The translations under genes and the position numbers were made by a program. Positions 48,933 to 57,531 of a DNA stretch of 64,000 bases are shown here, one piece after another. Position 1 is the first letter of the stretch, and each line of letters starts with the position of its first letter. The notes under the pieces were generated by a model. The model saw nothing but the letters and a program-made list of their open reading frames with translations. It was not told where the DNA came from and did not search any database. The stretch covers positions 310,001 to 374,000 of the forward strand of contig NZ_JAUHTR010000003.1 in NCBI RefSeq assembly GCF_030418125.1, given 5' to 3'. Source of the DNA: Fictibacillus fluitans (GTDB lineage Bacteria > Bacillota > Bacilli > Bacillales > Fictibacillaceae).

Positions 48933-49709
48933 ATGAGATTTTTTAGTTTGCGATTTTTACTGCTGTTGGTTTGTATCGCTGTATTAGCAGTAATGCTGCT
49001 GTATTATTTTACGAATATTACGATTCCCGGGCAGCAATCCGTTTCAAATATTGTCCAAAATGTTAAGGATATGGCCTCGATTGAAAAAGAAAACAAGGTT
49101 TTAAAGGCGAAACTGGAGGAACAGAAAACGCTGTCTGTCCAGCAGTTGGAATTGAAGCGTGAAAATAAAAACCTTCAGACGGTTGTTGATAAAACAAAAG
49201 AAGTGCAGCAATATAATCCATTGCAGGCAAGTGTGATGCACAGGGATGCAGATCCGGCCAACTGGTATGAGACGGTTATTATTGACAAAGGAAGTAAAGA
49301 TAACGTTCAAGAGAACATGGCTGTCATGACCAAGGATGGACTGATCGGCAAGATTACACAGGTAAAGCCTACACTCTCGGAAGTGAAGCTGCTGTCAAGC
49401 AAAGATAAAAGATATCGTATTTCTGCCGCCATTCAAGGCAAAAAAAATGTGAACGGTATATTGAACGGTTTTGACCCGAGCAATAAGTATTTAATGGTCC
49501 GTGACATTCTGAACAAAAATCTGAAAAAAGGTGAAAAGGTAGTCACTTCAGGACTTGGAGAAATATTGCCTCCGAATTTGGATATCGGAACCATTGTTAA
49601 AGTAAAGCCGGATCCATATGGCCTGACGAGCATTGCCTATATTAAGCCAACCGCAGACTTTTATGATATCAATCAGGTAATTATTCTTAGAACAGGCAAC
49701 AAAAAATAA
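48933..49709 (+). CDS. MreC family protein (stand-alone paralogue)
   Basis: A 258-aa MreC-type protein: one N-terminal membrane anchor (FLLLLVCIAVLAVMLLYYF), a coiled coil (~45-95: ENKVLKAKLEEQKTLSVQQLELKRENKNL), and the beta-rich C-terminal pair with ASVMHRDADPANWYETVIIDKGSKDNVQENMAVMTKDGLIGKI and GEKVVTSGLGEILPPNLDIGTI. It is not in an mreBCD cluster, so it is a second, solitary copy. It probably scaffolds a peptidoglycan synthesis complex. ATG 48933 is preferred over GTG 48912 on SD position. Confidence 0.86.
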   Translation: MRFFSLRFLLLLVCIAVLAVMLLYYFTNITIPGQQSVSNIVQNVKDMASIEKENKVLKAKLEEQKTLSVQQLELKRENKNLQTVVDKTKEVQQYNPLQASVMHRDADPANWYETVIIDKGSKDNVQENMAVMTKDGLIGKITQVKPTLSEVKLLSSKDKRYRISAAIQGKKNVNGILNGFDPSNKYLMVRDILNKNLKKGEKVVTSGLGEILPPNLDIGTIVKVKPDPYGLTSIAYIKPTADFYDINQVIILRTGNKK

Positions 49710-49843
49710 GATCATTTCCTATAAATTAAAGGTACATACTTACAATTCCTTATTAACTAAAAATAGAGGTTTAAATTATATTTAATAGGTTATGTTAAGG
49801 GTAGTAAGAAAATAGTGTACTTTTTAAAAAGGAGATGAATAGA

Positions 49844-50455
49844 ATGGCTGCAATCAATCTGGCTGTCATTTATTACAGCTCGACAGGAACAAACTATCAA
49901 CTTGCGAATTGGGCTGCTGAAAGTGGAAGAGAAGCGGGAGCGGAAGTCAAAGTTTTGAAGGTTCCCGAACTGGCGCCACCAGAAGCGATTGAATCCAATG
50001 CTGCGTGGAAAGCTCATGTGGAGGAGACAAAGCATGTTCCTGAAGTTCAACTGAGCGATCTTGAGTGGGCAGATGCCATTATTTTCAGTGTGCCGACCCG
50101 TTTCGGAAACGTCCCGGCACAGGTAAAACAGTTTCTGGATACAACAGGAGGCCTTTGGTTTCAAGGGAAGCTGGTTAACAAGGTGGTCAGCGCCATGACC
50201 TCAGCTCAAAACCCTCATGGGGGACAGGAAGCCACCATTTTATCGTTGTATACAACGATGTACCATTGGGGTGCGATTGTTGCCACGCCTGGCTATTCGG
50301 ATCCAGTGCTATATGGAGCGGGAGGAAACCCTTACGGCACAAGTGTTACTGTCGACCAGAGCGGCAATATGGTTGAAGATGTTCAGGGTGCCGTGAAGCA
50401 TCAGGCGAAGCGTACGGTTAATGTTGCCGAGTGGGTCAAGCAGGGTAATCAATAA
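49844..50455 (+). CDS. wrbA: NAD(P)H:quinone oxidoreductase, WrbA type
   Basis: A 203-aa flavodoxin-fold quinone reductase. INLAVIYYSSTGTNYQLANWAAE is the FMN-phosphate site, followed by DAIIFSVPTRFGNVPAQVKQFLDTTGGLW and a GYSDPVLYGAGGNPYGTS loop, as in WrbA. It performs two-electron reduction of quinones. ATG 49844 is preferred over 49835 because AAGGAG lies right before the latter. Monocistronic, ended by the terminator at 50468. Confidence 0.92.
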   Translation: MAAINLAVIYYSSTGTNYQLANWAAESGREAGAEVKVLKVPELAPPEAIESNAAWKAHVEETKHVPEVQLSDLEWADAIIFSVPTRFGNVPAQVKQFLDTTGGLWFQGKLVNKVVSAMTSAQNPHGGQEATILSLYTTMYHWGAIVATPGYSDPVLYGAGGNPYGTSVTVDQSGNMVEDVQGAVKHQAKRTVNVAEWVKQGNQ

Positions 50456-50467
50456 TTGAAATCATAA

Positions 50468-50511
50468 AGACAAAAGCCGGTCTCCCTTATTGGGAAACTG
50501 GCTTTTTGTTT
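50468..50511. terminator. bidirectional terminator wrbA / GerPD-like gene
   Basis: AAAGCCGGT/ACTGGCTTT with an inner CCC/GGG, followed by seven T. Confidence 0.82.
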
Positions 50512-50513
50512 TT

Positions 50514-50849
50514 TTATGTTCCTGCAGGAGCTCCTCCGCTTCCTGCAGATGGTGCAGGAGGTGCTGCTCCTGCGGGTGGAGAGGCTGCGGCAGGAGGAGC
50601 GGGTGTTAACGGAACAGAAGCACCGGTTTCTGGAGGTGCTGTATTCTGGGGTGCAGGTTCAAGAATACCCTGAATAGGCACAAGGAGAGGGCCGACTACA
50701 AGAGAGGTGGGGGGAGTATCGAAAGTAGAACCCGCGGAGATGGATTCTGCATCTCCGATCAGCAAAACAGAAGAAATACTCACACCTATGATATTGAACT
50801 CATGAACAGCAAGCTTGCGGTTGACGATTCTTACATTCAAGAACTTCAC
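50514..50849 (-). CDS. GerPD-like spore germination protein with Pro/Ala-rich tail
   Basis: A 111-aa protein. The first ~58 residues match GerPD: MKFLNVRIVNRKLAVHEFNIIGVSISSVLLIGDAESISAGSTFDTPPTSLVVGPLLVP. GerP proteins are spore-coat components that let germinants through. The remaining half is a Pro/Ala/Gly/Ser low-complexity tail not found in ordinary GerPD (about 60 aa). It is alone rather than in a gerPABCDEF cluster. The SD GAGAGGTG is good, and CATACATATA about 30-40 bp upstream resembles a sigma-E/K -10. Confidence 0.75.
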   Translation of the reverse strand: MKFLNVRIVNRKLAVHEFNIIGVSISSVLLIGDAESISAGSTFDTPPTSLVVGPLLVPIQGILEPAPQNTAPPETGASVPLTPAPPAAASPPAGAAPPAPSAGSGGAPAGT

Positions 50850-50915
50850 CTCTCAAAGGATAGAGTTTACTGCTGCCTATATATGTATGAAAAGGACAAA
50901 GACAATATGAATACT

Positions 50916-50953
50916 GCAAAAGGCAGTTCACCATGGTGTGAACTGCCTTTTGC
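50916..50953. terminator. bidirectional terminator near modA
   Basis: GCAAAAGGCAGTTCAC/GTGAACTGCCTTTTGC perfect stem around CATG; follows modA on the minus strand. Confidence 0.85.
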
Positions 50954-50955
50954 AA

Positions 50956-51753
50956 TCAGCTGATTTTTTTGAAGCCGTAATTTTCCAGAACCTTTACAGT
51001 GGAAGGCTTCTGCAGGTACTTGTAAAATGCTTTTGCTTCTTTTTTATGTTTTGTATCTTTAATAATGCCAACCGGATAGACGATTGGGCTGTGGGTCTTT
51101 GGATCGGCTGAATCGACAATCTTAACTTTCTTTGAGATCAGGGCATCCGTTTTATACACAACACCGGCATCAACATTTCCGGTTTCTACATAGGAAAGAA
51201 CCTGGCGAACATCCTTGGCATAAACCAGCCTGGGCTGAAGACTATCCCACAGCTTCATGTTTTTAAAGGTTTCCTCAGCATAAGCGCCGGCAGGCACGGC
51301 TTCAGGTGTTCCAATAGATATCTTTTTTATGGATGGCTTTGAAAGTTCGGTAAATGACGAGATCTTTGTATCTGAATCCTTGGGTATAACCAGTACCACC
51401 TCATTACCGACGAGATTGATCCCTTCGCTTTTATTGATCAATCCACTCTTTACCAGCACATTAAATTTGTCCTCTGCGGCAGAAAAGAATAAATCGGCCG
51501 GGGCTCCCTGGGAAATCTGCTGCTGCAAGGTTCCGGAAGCGCCGAAATTGAAGTGAAGCTTAACGTTTGGATGCACTTTTTCATATCTTTTCTGTACATC
51601 TTTCAGGGCATCACTCAGACTCGCTGCAGCAGAAATCGTCAGTTCTGTCGTTTTCTTGCTGTTGGCGTTGTTGTTCTGATTCTCCCCGCAAGCGGACAAG
51701 ATCGAAAATAGAAAGAGAAAGAGTACAAGATAAATTGTTTTTTTCAAATCCAT
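50956..51753 (-). CDS. modA: molybdate ABC transporter substrate-binding lipoprotein
   Basis: A 265-aa ModA: signal peptide with lipobox ILSAC, then TELTISAAASLSDALKDVQKRYE, FNFGASGTLQQQISQGAPADLFFSA, GNEVVLVIPKDS, and TGNVDAGVVYKTDAL, all typical ModA binding motifs for the oxyanion. No modB or modC lies on either side in the window; downstream is the GerPD-like gene. A degraded relative of a ModE/YvgK-type regulator lies just upstream on the other strand, so the locus is probably a remnant. Confidence 0.92.
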   Translation of the reverse strand: MDLKKTIYLVLFLFLFSILSACGENQNNNANSKKTTELTISAAASLSDALKDVQKRYEKVHPNVKLHFNFGASGTLQQQISQGAPADLFFSAAEDKFNVLVKSGLINKSEGINLVGNEVVLVIPKDSDTKISSFTELSKPSIKKISIGTPEAVPAGAYAEETFKNMKLWDSLQPRLVYAKDVRQVLSYVETGNVDAGVVYKTDALISKKVKIVDSADPKTHSPIVYPVGIIKDTKHKKEAKAFYKYLQKPSTVKVLENYGFKKIS

Positions 51754-51799
51754 ATCCCTCGTTTCAAATTAAGTAGATTCATTATAACTTATTATAATA

Positions 51800-52048
51800 G
51801 GAATCGAGAACGCAGCCAAAATGGCCGAAGTGGATTTTAGCCCCCTGATTCAGGAACAATACGATCTGGTGGTGCTAAAAGACAGCCGAAACCTCATTCA
51901 GCACGTGATGGACACCATCGCTTCTCCCGAATATCAAACCCAGCTCAGCCAATTAAAAGGCTACGACCTGCACCTCTCAGGAAAATTGTATATGAAATCT
52001 AACCAAAACCAGATCTCCGTTCATCGGAAATCTGGTTTTTTGTTTTGA
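51800..52048 (+). pseudogene. C-terminal remnant of a PBP-domain regulator (YvgK-like)
   Basis: From 51800 an open frame encodes GIENAAKMAEVDFSPLIQEQYDLVVLKD followed by LIQHVMDTIASPEYQTQLSQLKGYDLHLSGKLYM. This reads as the C-terminal end of the periplasmic-binding-like ligand domain found in HTH-PBP regulators such as YvgK. All upstream parts (HTH and first lobe) are missing, there is no SD, and the frame then runs into the terminator hairpin at 52008. It is divergent from modA, which fits the yvgK-modA linkage seen elsewhere. Confidence 0.7.
52008..52045 (+). terminator. intrinsic terminator of the remnant
   Basis: AACCAGAT...CTCCG/CGGA...ATCTGGTT stem with six T, located inside the remnant frame. 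Confidence 0.8.
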
Positions 52049-52126
52049 TTAATGAACTTAAGGAAGAGTTAAGCTTGCTTCTCTAAACTGACCATAGGTT
52101 ATTTATTGGAAAGGATGGAGATGTGA

Positions 52127-53110
52127 ATGGAAAGAGAGAGGACGTGTATTTATTCTGTTGTGGTTCCTGTCTTTAATGAGGAGGAAGTCATTGAACAAAC
52201 ATACCGCAGGCTGAAAGCGGTGATGGATACAACAAAAGAACCCTATGAACTTCTCTTTGTGAACGACGGAAGCAGAGATGCAACGGTTGAAAAGCTGCTA
52301 AGAATCCGGCAGCAGGATTTCAATGTGAAGCTGATTGATTTCTCAAGGAACTTTGGCCATCAGGTGGCAATTTCTGCAGGGATGGATTATGCCAGGGGAA
52401 GAGCGGTCATTGTCATCGATGCAGACCTGCAGGATCCCCCGGAACTTATTCTGGATATGATTGGTAAATGGGAAACGGGCTATGATGTGGTGTATGCCAA
52501 ACGGACAGCGAGAAAAGGGGAGACCCTTTTTAAAAAGCAGACTGCTTCCCTTTTTTACAGAACACTGAGAAGGATGACGGATATTGAAATTCCGGTAGAT
52601 ACGGGTGATTTCCGGCTGCTTGACCGAAAAGTGTGCGATGAGCTCAAGGGCATTCAGGAAAAGAACCGGTTCGTACGGGGATTGGTAAGCTGGGTCGGCT
52701 TCCGCCAAACCGCTGTGGAGTATGAACGGGACGAACGGGCAGCGGGTGCAACCAAATATCCGCTGAAGAGAATGATTAAACTTTCCCTCGATGGCATTAC
52801 CTCGTTTTCCTATAAGCCGCTGAAGCTGGCGAGTTATGGCGGAATGGCCTTATCAATTGTTGGCTTTGTCTATATGCTCGCTGTTTTGTTTCAAACGTTC
52901 TTTACGGAGACAACCGTTCCGGGCTGGTCTTCCCTTGTTGTCATTCAGCTGCTCTTTGGCGGATTTGTTCTCATGATCCTTGGCATGATGGGGGAATACA
53001 TCGGGCGTATATACGATGAAACAAAAGACAGGCCGCTCTACATTGTAAAGGAAACTTACGGGTTATCTGCTCAGGAGATGAGAGGGCCCCGCTCATTGCG
53101 CCATGGGTAG
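52127..53110 (+). CDS. polyprenyl-phosphate glycosyltransferase, GT2 (YkcC/GtrB-like)
   Basis: A 327-aa GT2 enzyme transferring a sugar to undecaprenyl phosphate. YSVVVPVFNEEEVIEQTYRRL, FVNDGSRDATVEKLL (D-x-D region), IDADLQDPPELI and TGDFRLLDRKVCDELK are the GtrB/DPM1 motifs. Two C-terminal membrane segments (~235-300) anchor it. The next gene, overlapping by 8 bp, is a GtrA flippase, and a GT39-type integral glycosyltransferase follows, giving the three components needed to glycosylate a wall polymer. SD GGATGGAGATG. Confidence 0.92.
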   Translation: MERERTCIYSVVVPVFNEEEVIEQTYRRLKAVMDTTKEPYELLFVNDGSRDATVEKLLRIRQQDFNVKLIDFSRNFGHQVAISAGMDYARGRAVIVIDADLQDPPELILDMIGKWETGYDVVYAKRTARKGETLFKKQTASLFYRTLRRMTDIEIPVDTGDFRLLDRKVCDELKGIQEKNRFVRGLVSWVGFRQTAVEYERDERAAGATKYPLKRMIKLSLDGITSFSYKPLKLASYGGMALSIVGFVYMLAVLFQTFFTETTVPGWSSLVVIQLLFGGFVLMILGMMGEYIGRIYDETKDRPLYIVKETYGLSAQEMRGPRSLRHG

Positions 53111-53510
53111 AAATACAGCAGAAATCACCAGGTTTGGCAGTGTCGGTGCGCTGAACACCCTGCTGGATTACAGTCTTTTTAGCCTTCTTGCCGGGTCGGG
53201 AATGGCATATATGGCGGCACAATGCATTTCATACAGTGCGGGTGTTCTTAACAGTTATTTTTTGAACCGGACATGGACATTTAAACAAACAGAAAAAGCC
53301 AGCTTTGCGGAATTTTTCCGCTTTATGCTTACCAATGGAGTTACATTCCTGGCCACTTCACTTGTGCTCTGGCTATTCCATGAGCAGGGAAGCCTGGGTG
53401 TCTACAGCAGTAAACTTGGAGCTACCGTCGTCGGAACAATGATTAACTTCGCGGGTACGAAGCTATTGGTTTTTTCGGAAAAAGAATGGAAAAGAGGGGA
53501 ACATACATGA
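53103..53510 (+). CDS. GtrA family polyprenyl-sugar flippase
   Basis: A 135-aa protein with four membrane segments: [72 protein letters not shown] and [26 protein letters not shown]. This is the GtrA/DPMS pattern; it moves the polyprenyl-linked sugar across the membrane. It overlaps the GT2 gene by 8 bp and the galU remnant by an ATGA. Confidence 0.9.
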   Translation: MGRNTAEITRFGSVGALNTLLDYSLFSLLAGSGMAYMAAQCISYSAGVLNSYFLNRTWTFKQTEKASFAEFFRFMLTNGVTFLATSLVLWLFHEQGSLGVYSSKLGATVVGTMINFAGTKLLVFSEKEWKRGEHT

Positions 53511-53629
53511 AAATAAGAAAAGCAGTCATTCCTGTTGCTGGCCTTGGAACGCGGTTTCTGCCGGCAACAAAAGCACAGCCGAAAGAAATGATGCCGATCG
53601 TTCTGAGACGGAAAGGGAGGGGTCATTAA
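53507..53629 (+). pseudogene. 5' remnant of a GalU-type UTP-glucose-1-P uridylyltransferase
   Basis: Starting in an ATGA overlap with the flippase gene, the frame reads [28 protein letters not shown], which is the nucleotide-binding N-terminus of GalU/GtaB/YngB (about 290 aa when complete). After about 33 residues it breaks off into LRRKGRGH and a stop, and the next gene's SD (GGGAGGGG) lies inside it. The remaining ~260 codons are absent from the window, so an in-operon deletion is the simple reading. The fragment may still promote coupled translation. Confidence 0.88.
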
Positions 53630-53630
53630 T

Positions 53631-55757
53631 ATGATGAAACAAATGGGAAAATGGAAGATTGACTATTTGCTGCTCTTGATTGTCCTGTTTTCTGCAGCAC
53701 TGAACTTTTACAGTCTTGGAGACGCAGGCTCCAATACGTATTACACGGCGGCCGTGAAAAGCATGCTGCAGAACTTCCACGCTTTCTTTTACGGATCACT
53801 TGATTCCGCGGGTTTTATTACGGTGGATAAACCGCCAGTCGCCTTATGGATACAGGCAGGGAGCGCTTACCTGCTAGGTGTCAGTGATTTTAGCGTCCTT
53901 CTGCCGGAAGCCCTGGCAGGAGTCATTTCAGTTGCGTTGATGTATGTATTGATTAAGCCCGGGTTTGGACGAAGTGCTGCCCTGATAGCAAGCCTTGTTC
54001 TTGCCTGCTCCCCTATTTTTGTCGGAGTGGTGCGAACGAACAACGTGGATAGTATTTTAATAGTAACCTTATTGATCGCAGCCTGGGCACTCATGAAATC
54101 GGTAGAGAAGCAGAAATGGGGCTGGCTGATCCTGAGTGTGGTGCTCGTTGGAATTGGCTTCAATATAAAGATGCTTCAGGCCTATATGGTGTTACCGGCA
54201 TTTTATTTATTTTACTTTTTAGGTGTTAAGGTGAACTGGAAAAAACGTATCCTGCATCTGTTGACAGCCTCTGTTGTGTTGGCTGGCGTGTCCCTGTCGT
54301 GGGCGGTTGTTGTAGACTCTGTACCGAAAAGCGAACGGCCGTATATCGGAAGCAGCCAGACCAACTCGGTTCTTGAACTGGCTCTGGGATATAACGGAAT
54401 ATCGCGGCTTACAGGAAACCAGGGTCCAGGGTCAAAAGGCGGGGTGCCACAAGGGAATAACAATCAAAATCAGAAACAGGCCCAGCAGAATAAATCTGGC
54501 ACGGTTGCGGCAGATAACACTCAAAATGGAGGTGCAGGAACTCCTCCAAACATAGATGGACAAATGAAGAAAATGAAACAGAGCGGCGGAATGTTTGGCA
54601 CAGGGTCACCCGGTGTCCTGCGGCTTTTCTCGGGCGAATTATCTGGCCAGATCAGCTGGCTGCTGCCGTTCGTATTGTTCGGAGTCATCGGCTCCCTCAT
54701 TCAATTCAGGCGAACGAAGGAATTTACGATCCAGCATAAGCAATCGTTGTTCTGGCTTGCCTGGCTTCTTCCGATGATGGTGTTCTTCAGTGTCGCCGGC
54801 TTCTTTCATCAATATTATTTAAGCATGATGGGACCTGCCATTGCTGCACTCGTGGGAACCGGCTGGGTCCTGTTATGGCAGCAATATAAAGAAGGGGAAG
54901 GAGCAGGGAAATGGCTTCTGTCTGTTGGAATCCTGATCACTTTTCTTTTTGAAGCATTAATTGTTTACCAGAACAAAGAATCGGTTTCTCTTGGATGGGC
55001 GGCAGGTGCCGTCTTGGCGGGAATTCTGGTGGCTGTTCTTCTTTTCATAAGAAAGATACCCAGCTTTAAGGCTTCTCTTGCCGGGCTGATGCTCACTTTG
55101 GTTTTACCGCTGTATTGGAGCGTTCTCACCATTCAAGGCGGAAATTCATCTATTCCGGTAGCTGGCCCCTCCTACCATGGATTTGGCGGAGGTATGGGAG
55201 GTCCTCCAGGAATGTCTGCCAGAAGTGATATGCAAGGCAATCCCCCTGGAAGCAATGGATTTCCAGTGAATGGCGGGGGCAATAAAGGAAACAGCCAGGG
55301 CTTCGAACGGATCAATCGTGCCGCAATACCTGAAATGAAAAAAGGCAATAACCCGATGAACCAGCAGGTGAACAAAAAATTGATCAGCTATTTAAAGAAA
55401 CAGTATAAGGGCGAAAAGTATCTGGTAGCTACAGAAAGTTCTCAATCTGCTGCGCCGATTATCTTAAACACAAATTATGCGGTTATGGCGATGGGCGGTT
55501 TTTCCGGAAGCGATCCTGCACTGACAGCACACAAATTGGAGAAGCTGGCCAAAGCAGGAGAGATTAAATATTTCTTGATTTCAGGCGGCAGCGATGGCCG
55601 AATGGGTGGCAGAGGAAATGAGGAGGTCAACAACTGGATTAAGGAAAATTGTGAAAAAGTACCTGCGAATGAGTGGAGGTCAAGCGACAATGAGAAGAAG
55701 AGCACTATGTCTTTTGGCCCGTCACAAAATCAAACACTATATATCTATAAAGGATAA
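53631..55757 (+). CDS. GT39/PMT-like membrane glycosyltransferase (YkcB-like)
   Basis: A 708-aa protein, with ATG ATG at 53631 and 53634. There are about 11 membrane segments (the first at YLLLLIVLFSAALNFYSL, then ALWIQAGSAYLLGV...). GDAGSNTYYTAAVKSMLQ and GFITVDKPPVALWIQA are the ArnT/PMT-type donor-binding motifs with Asp near the first loop. A Gly/Asn/Gln-rich linker (~260-310) and a second (~515-560) flank a C-terminal outside domain that includes LVATESSQSAAPIILNTNYAVMAMGGFSG. It would use the polyprenyl-sugar made by the upstream GT2 to decorate a surface polymer. Confidence 0.9.
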   Translation: MMKQMGKWKIDYLLLLIVLFSAALNFYSLGDAGSNTYYTAAVKSMLQNFHAFFYGSLDSAGFITVDKPPVALWIQAGSAYLLGVSDFSVLLPEALAGVISVALMYVLIKPGFGRSAALIASLVLACSPIFVGVVRTNNVDSILIVTLLIAAWALMKSVEKQKWGWLILSVVLVGIGFNIKMLQAYMVLPAFYLFYFLGVKVNWKKRILHLLTASVVLAGVSLSWAVVVDSVPKSERPYIGSSQTNSVLELALGYNGISRLTGNQGPGSKGGVPQGNNNQNQKQAQQNKSGTVAADNTQNGGAGTPPNIDGQMKKMKQSGGMFGTGSPGVLRLFSGELSGQISWLLPFVLFGVIGSLIQFRRTKEFTIQHKQSLFWLAWLLPMMVFFSVAGFFHQYYLSMMGPAIAALVGTGWVLLWQQYKEGEGAGKWLLSVGILITFLFEALIVYQNKESVSLGWAAGAVLAGILVAVLLFIRKIPSFKASLAGLMLTLVLPLYWSVLTIQGGNSSIPVAGPSYHGFGGGMGGPPGMSARSDMQGNPPGSNGFPVNGGGNKGNSQGFERINRAAIPEMKKGNNPMNQQVNKKLISYLKKQYKGEKYLVATESSQSAAPIILNTNYAVMAMGGFSGSDPALTAHKLEKLAKAGEIKYFLISGGSDGRMGGRGNEEVNNWIKENCEKVPANEWRSSDNEKKSTMSFGPSQNQTLYIYKG

Positions 55758-55762
55758 GAATC

Positions 55763-55800
55763 AACGGCTGTTTCCCAGGGGAAACAGCCGTTATTTTTTT
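55763..55800 (+). terminator. intrinsic terminator of the glycosyltransferase operon
   Basis: AACGGCTGTTTCCC/GGAAACAGCCGTT perfect stem and seven T. Confidence 0.95.
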
Positions 55801-55947
55801 ACAGGTTGAGAAACACTTCCTGAAATCGGCTTAAAACAGGTGGTTTTCCCCCCGATTTTCTCAACCTCAAATTGTCGAATTTTGCTACTAATGGATTATA
55901 TTTTGATTTATCATGAGGGGAGAAATGATATTTCAGGAGTGGATGAA

Positions 55948-56130
55948 ATGAGTCCGGATTTAAACCAGGAATTAATAGAATTAATTGAACATAAACGTAA
56001 TGAAATGATTCATTCAGCAAGGGAGACCGGTTTTCAAAGTGAAGAAACCCTTACCCGCGGAAATGAATTAAACGAGCTTTTAAACTGCTACCAAAAACTG
56101 CTGTCCATTCCCACCTATAATAAAAACTAA
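55948..56130 (+). CDS. Spo0E-like sporulation aspartyl-phosphatase
   Basis: A 60-aa protein of the Spo0E family: LNQELIELIEHKRNEMIHSARETGFQSEETLTRGNELNELLNCYQKLL shows the two-helix pattern with E-x2-R and a degenerate SQELD motif (RGNELNELL). Members dephosphorylate Spo0A~P and delay sporulation. ATG 55948 is preferred, with AGGAGTGG just before it; a longer frame to 55840 lacks an SD. Lies upstream of an HTH-TPR regulator in the same orientation. Confidence 0.85.
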   Translation: MSPDLNQELIELIEHKRNEMIHSARETGFQSEETLTRGNELNELLNCYQKLLSIPTYNKN

Positions 56131-56239
56131 TTTTTTTCTGTAAAACTCTCATTCTGTAAAGTGGCTGGTCTGGTAGATTTTGTGGTAATATTTTTACTAG
56201 GAAAATATTATCTGCTCTGAGAATTTAAGGGGGAAGCCA

Positions 56240-57490
56240 TTGATTGACGGCAAGAAAGTTTTCTTTTACAGAATTAAAAAGGGATTAACACAAAAAGCGG
56301 CTTGCGAAGGAATTTGCTCGGTTTCATATTTAAGTAAAATTGAGAACAACAGCATAACCCCAAGCCCGGAAATCCTGCAGCTGTTATGTGAGCGGCTGGA
56401 TATTGAATATTCCTATGTCAGCGAGGAAGCCATCATTGCACTGAGGAAAGAGATTCATATTTGGTACAAGGATATAAAGTACCGGAATGAACAGGTGGCC
56501 CGGCAAAAATTTGCTGATTTTGAAAACCGGATGAAGGATATGGATGACCCGGGGCTTGTCAACCTCTATGAGGTTATGGCTGCCAGGTATTATATTTATA
56601 TAGACGACATGGATAAAGCGAAAGGCCTGCTTGACCGGCTCGCTGAAGTGAAAAAGCTGTCTACCAGTGAAATTGAATTTTATACCCTGCAATTCAGGGG
56701 CTTGTATGAATTTCTTTACGATAACTACAGGCTTTCTCTGGATTATTATAAAAAAGCGTATGTGTTATCGAGAACACTGCGAATTGATGACGAAGAGCTC
56801 TATTACCAGCTGGCCAATCTCACCATGAGGCTTGGCTACTTTTCACAATCCCTTTTTTATGGGATAACCGCACTTGAGGCGTTCAATGCCGAAGCCAATT
56901 ATTCCCGCAGTATTGATTGCCACATTATCCTTGGTATCAATTACAGCCGGCTAAAGGACTTTGAAAGTGCCCGTTCTCATTATTCGATTGCACTGAATGC
57001 ATCCAAATTCAACCCTGCCTTGAATGCAATGCTTCCAGGAATTCTTCATAACTTGGGACATTCCCATTTCCAGGCGGAACAATATGATGAAGCCCTTTCC
57101 GTGCTAAGAGAGTGTCTCGAAAAAAGAAAAGGGTCCAATACAGCGTCCACCATCGCCCTTATTGCTCATACTTATTTTAACCTGCAAAAAATAAAGGAAG
57201 CGAAACAGTGGCTGAAAAAAGGGTTTCAAGCGATTGATCAGAGCGAAATTACCATTCATTATATCCGGTTAAAAAAATTAGAGTTTAATGTTAACCAGCG
57301 GGATCAGGAAGAAGCCTATCAGCGGTTTATCGAAGAGGAAGCGCTGCCGTTTTTGGAAAAGACGCAGGACCGTCTTCACCTGATTGAAATGTATGAAGAA
57401 CTGGCGGCTTATTATTCAAGAAAGTTTTCATATAAAAATGCAAACCATTTTTATGCAAAAGTAAATCAATTGTATAAAGAGTACCTGTAG
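56240..57490 (+). CDS. HTH-TPR regulator of RRNPP type (no adjacent signal peptide)
   Basis: A 416-aa protein: an N-terminal helix-turn-helix (~1-62: KKVFFYRIKKGLTQKAACEGICSVSYLSKIENNSITPSPEILQLLCERL) followed by TPR-like helical repeats to the end (DYYKKAYVLSR, GHSHFQAEQYDEALSVLREC, AHTYFNLQKIKEAKQWLKKGF). This layout is that of PlcR/NprR/Rgg-type peptide-responsive regulators. The start is TTG 56240 with GGGGGAA upstream. No short exported-peptide gene is visible beside it; the signal may come from elsewhere or be absent. Confidence 0.85.
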   Translation: MIDGKKVFFYRIKKGLTQKAACEGICSVSYLSKIENNSITPSPEILQLLCERLDIEYSYVSEEAIIALRKEIHIWYKDIKYRNEQVARQKFADFENRMKDMDDPGLVNLYEVMAARYYIYIDDMDKAKGLLDRLAEVKKLSTSEIEFYTLQFRGLYEFLYDNYRLSLDYYKKAYVLSRTLRIDDEELYYQLANLTMRLGYFSQSLFYGITALEAFNAEANYSRSIDCHIILGINYSRLKDFESARSHYSIALNASKFNPALNAMLPGILHNLGHSHFQAEQYDEALSVLRECLEKRKGSNTASTIALIAHTYFNLQKIKEAKQWLKKGFQAIDQSEITIHYIRLKKLEFNVNQRDQEEAYQRFIEEEALPFLEKTQDRLHLIEMYEELAAYYSRKFSYKNANHFYAKVNQLYKEYL

Positions 57491-57491
57491 A

Positions 57492-57531
57492 AAGAAGGAG
57501 AAAAACCAACCTGTTTTTCTCCTTCTTTCGT
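57492..57531. terminator. bidirectional terminator
   Basis: GAAAGAAGGAGAAAAA/TTTTTCTCCTTCTTTC perfect 16-bp stem with a CCAACCTG loop, between convergent genes. Confidence 0.95.
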
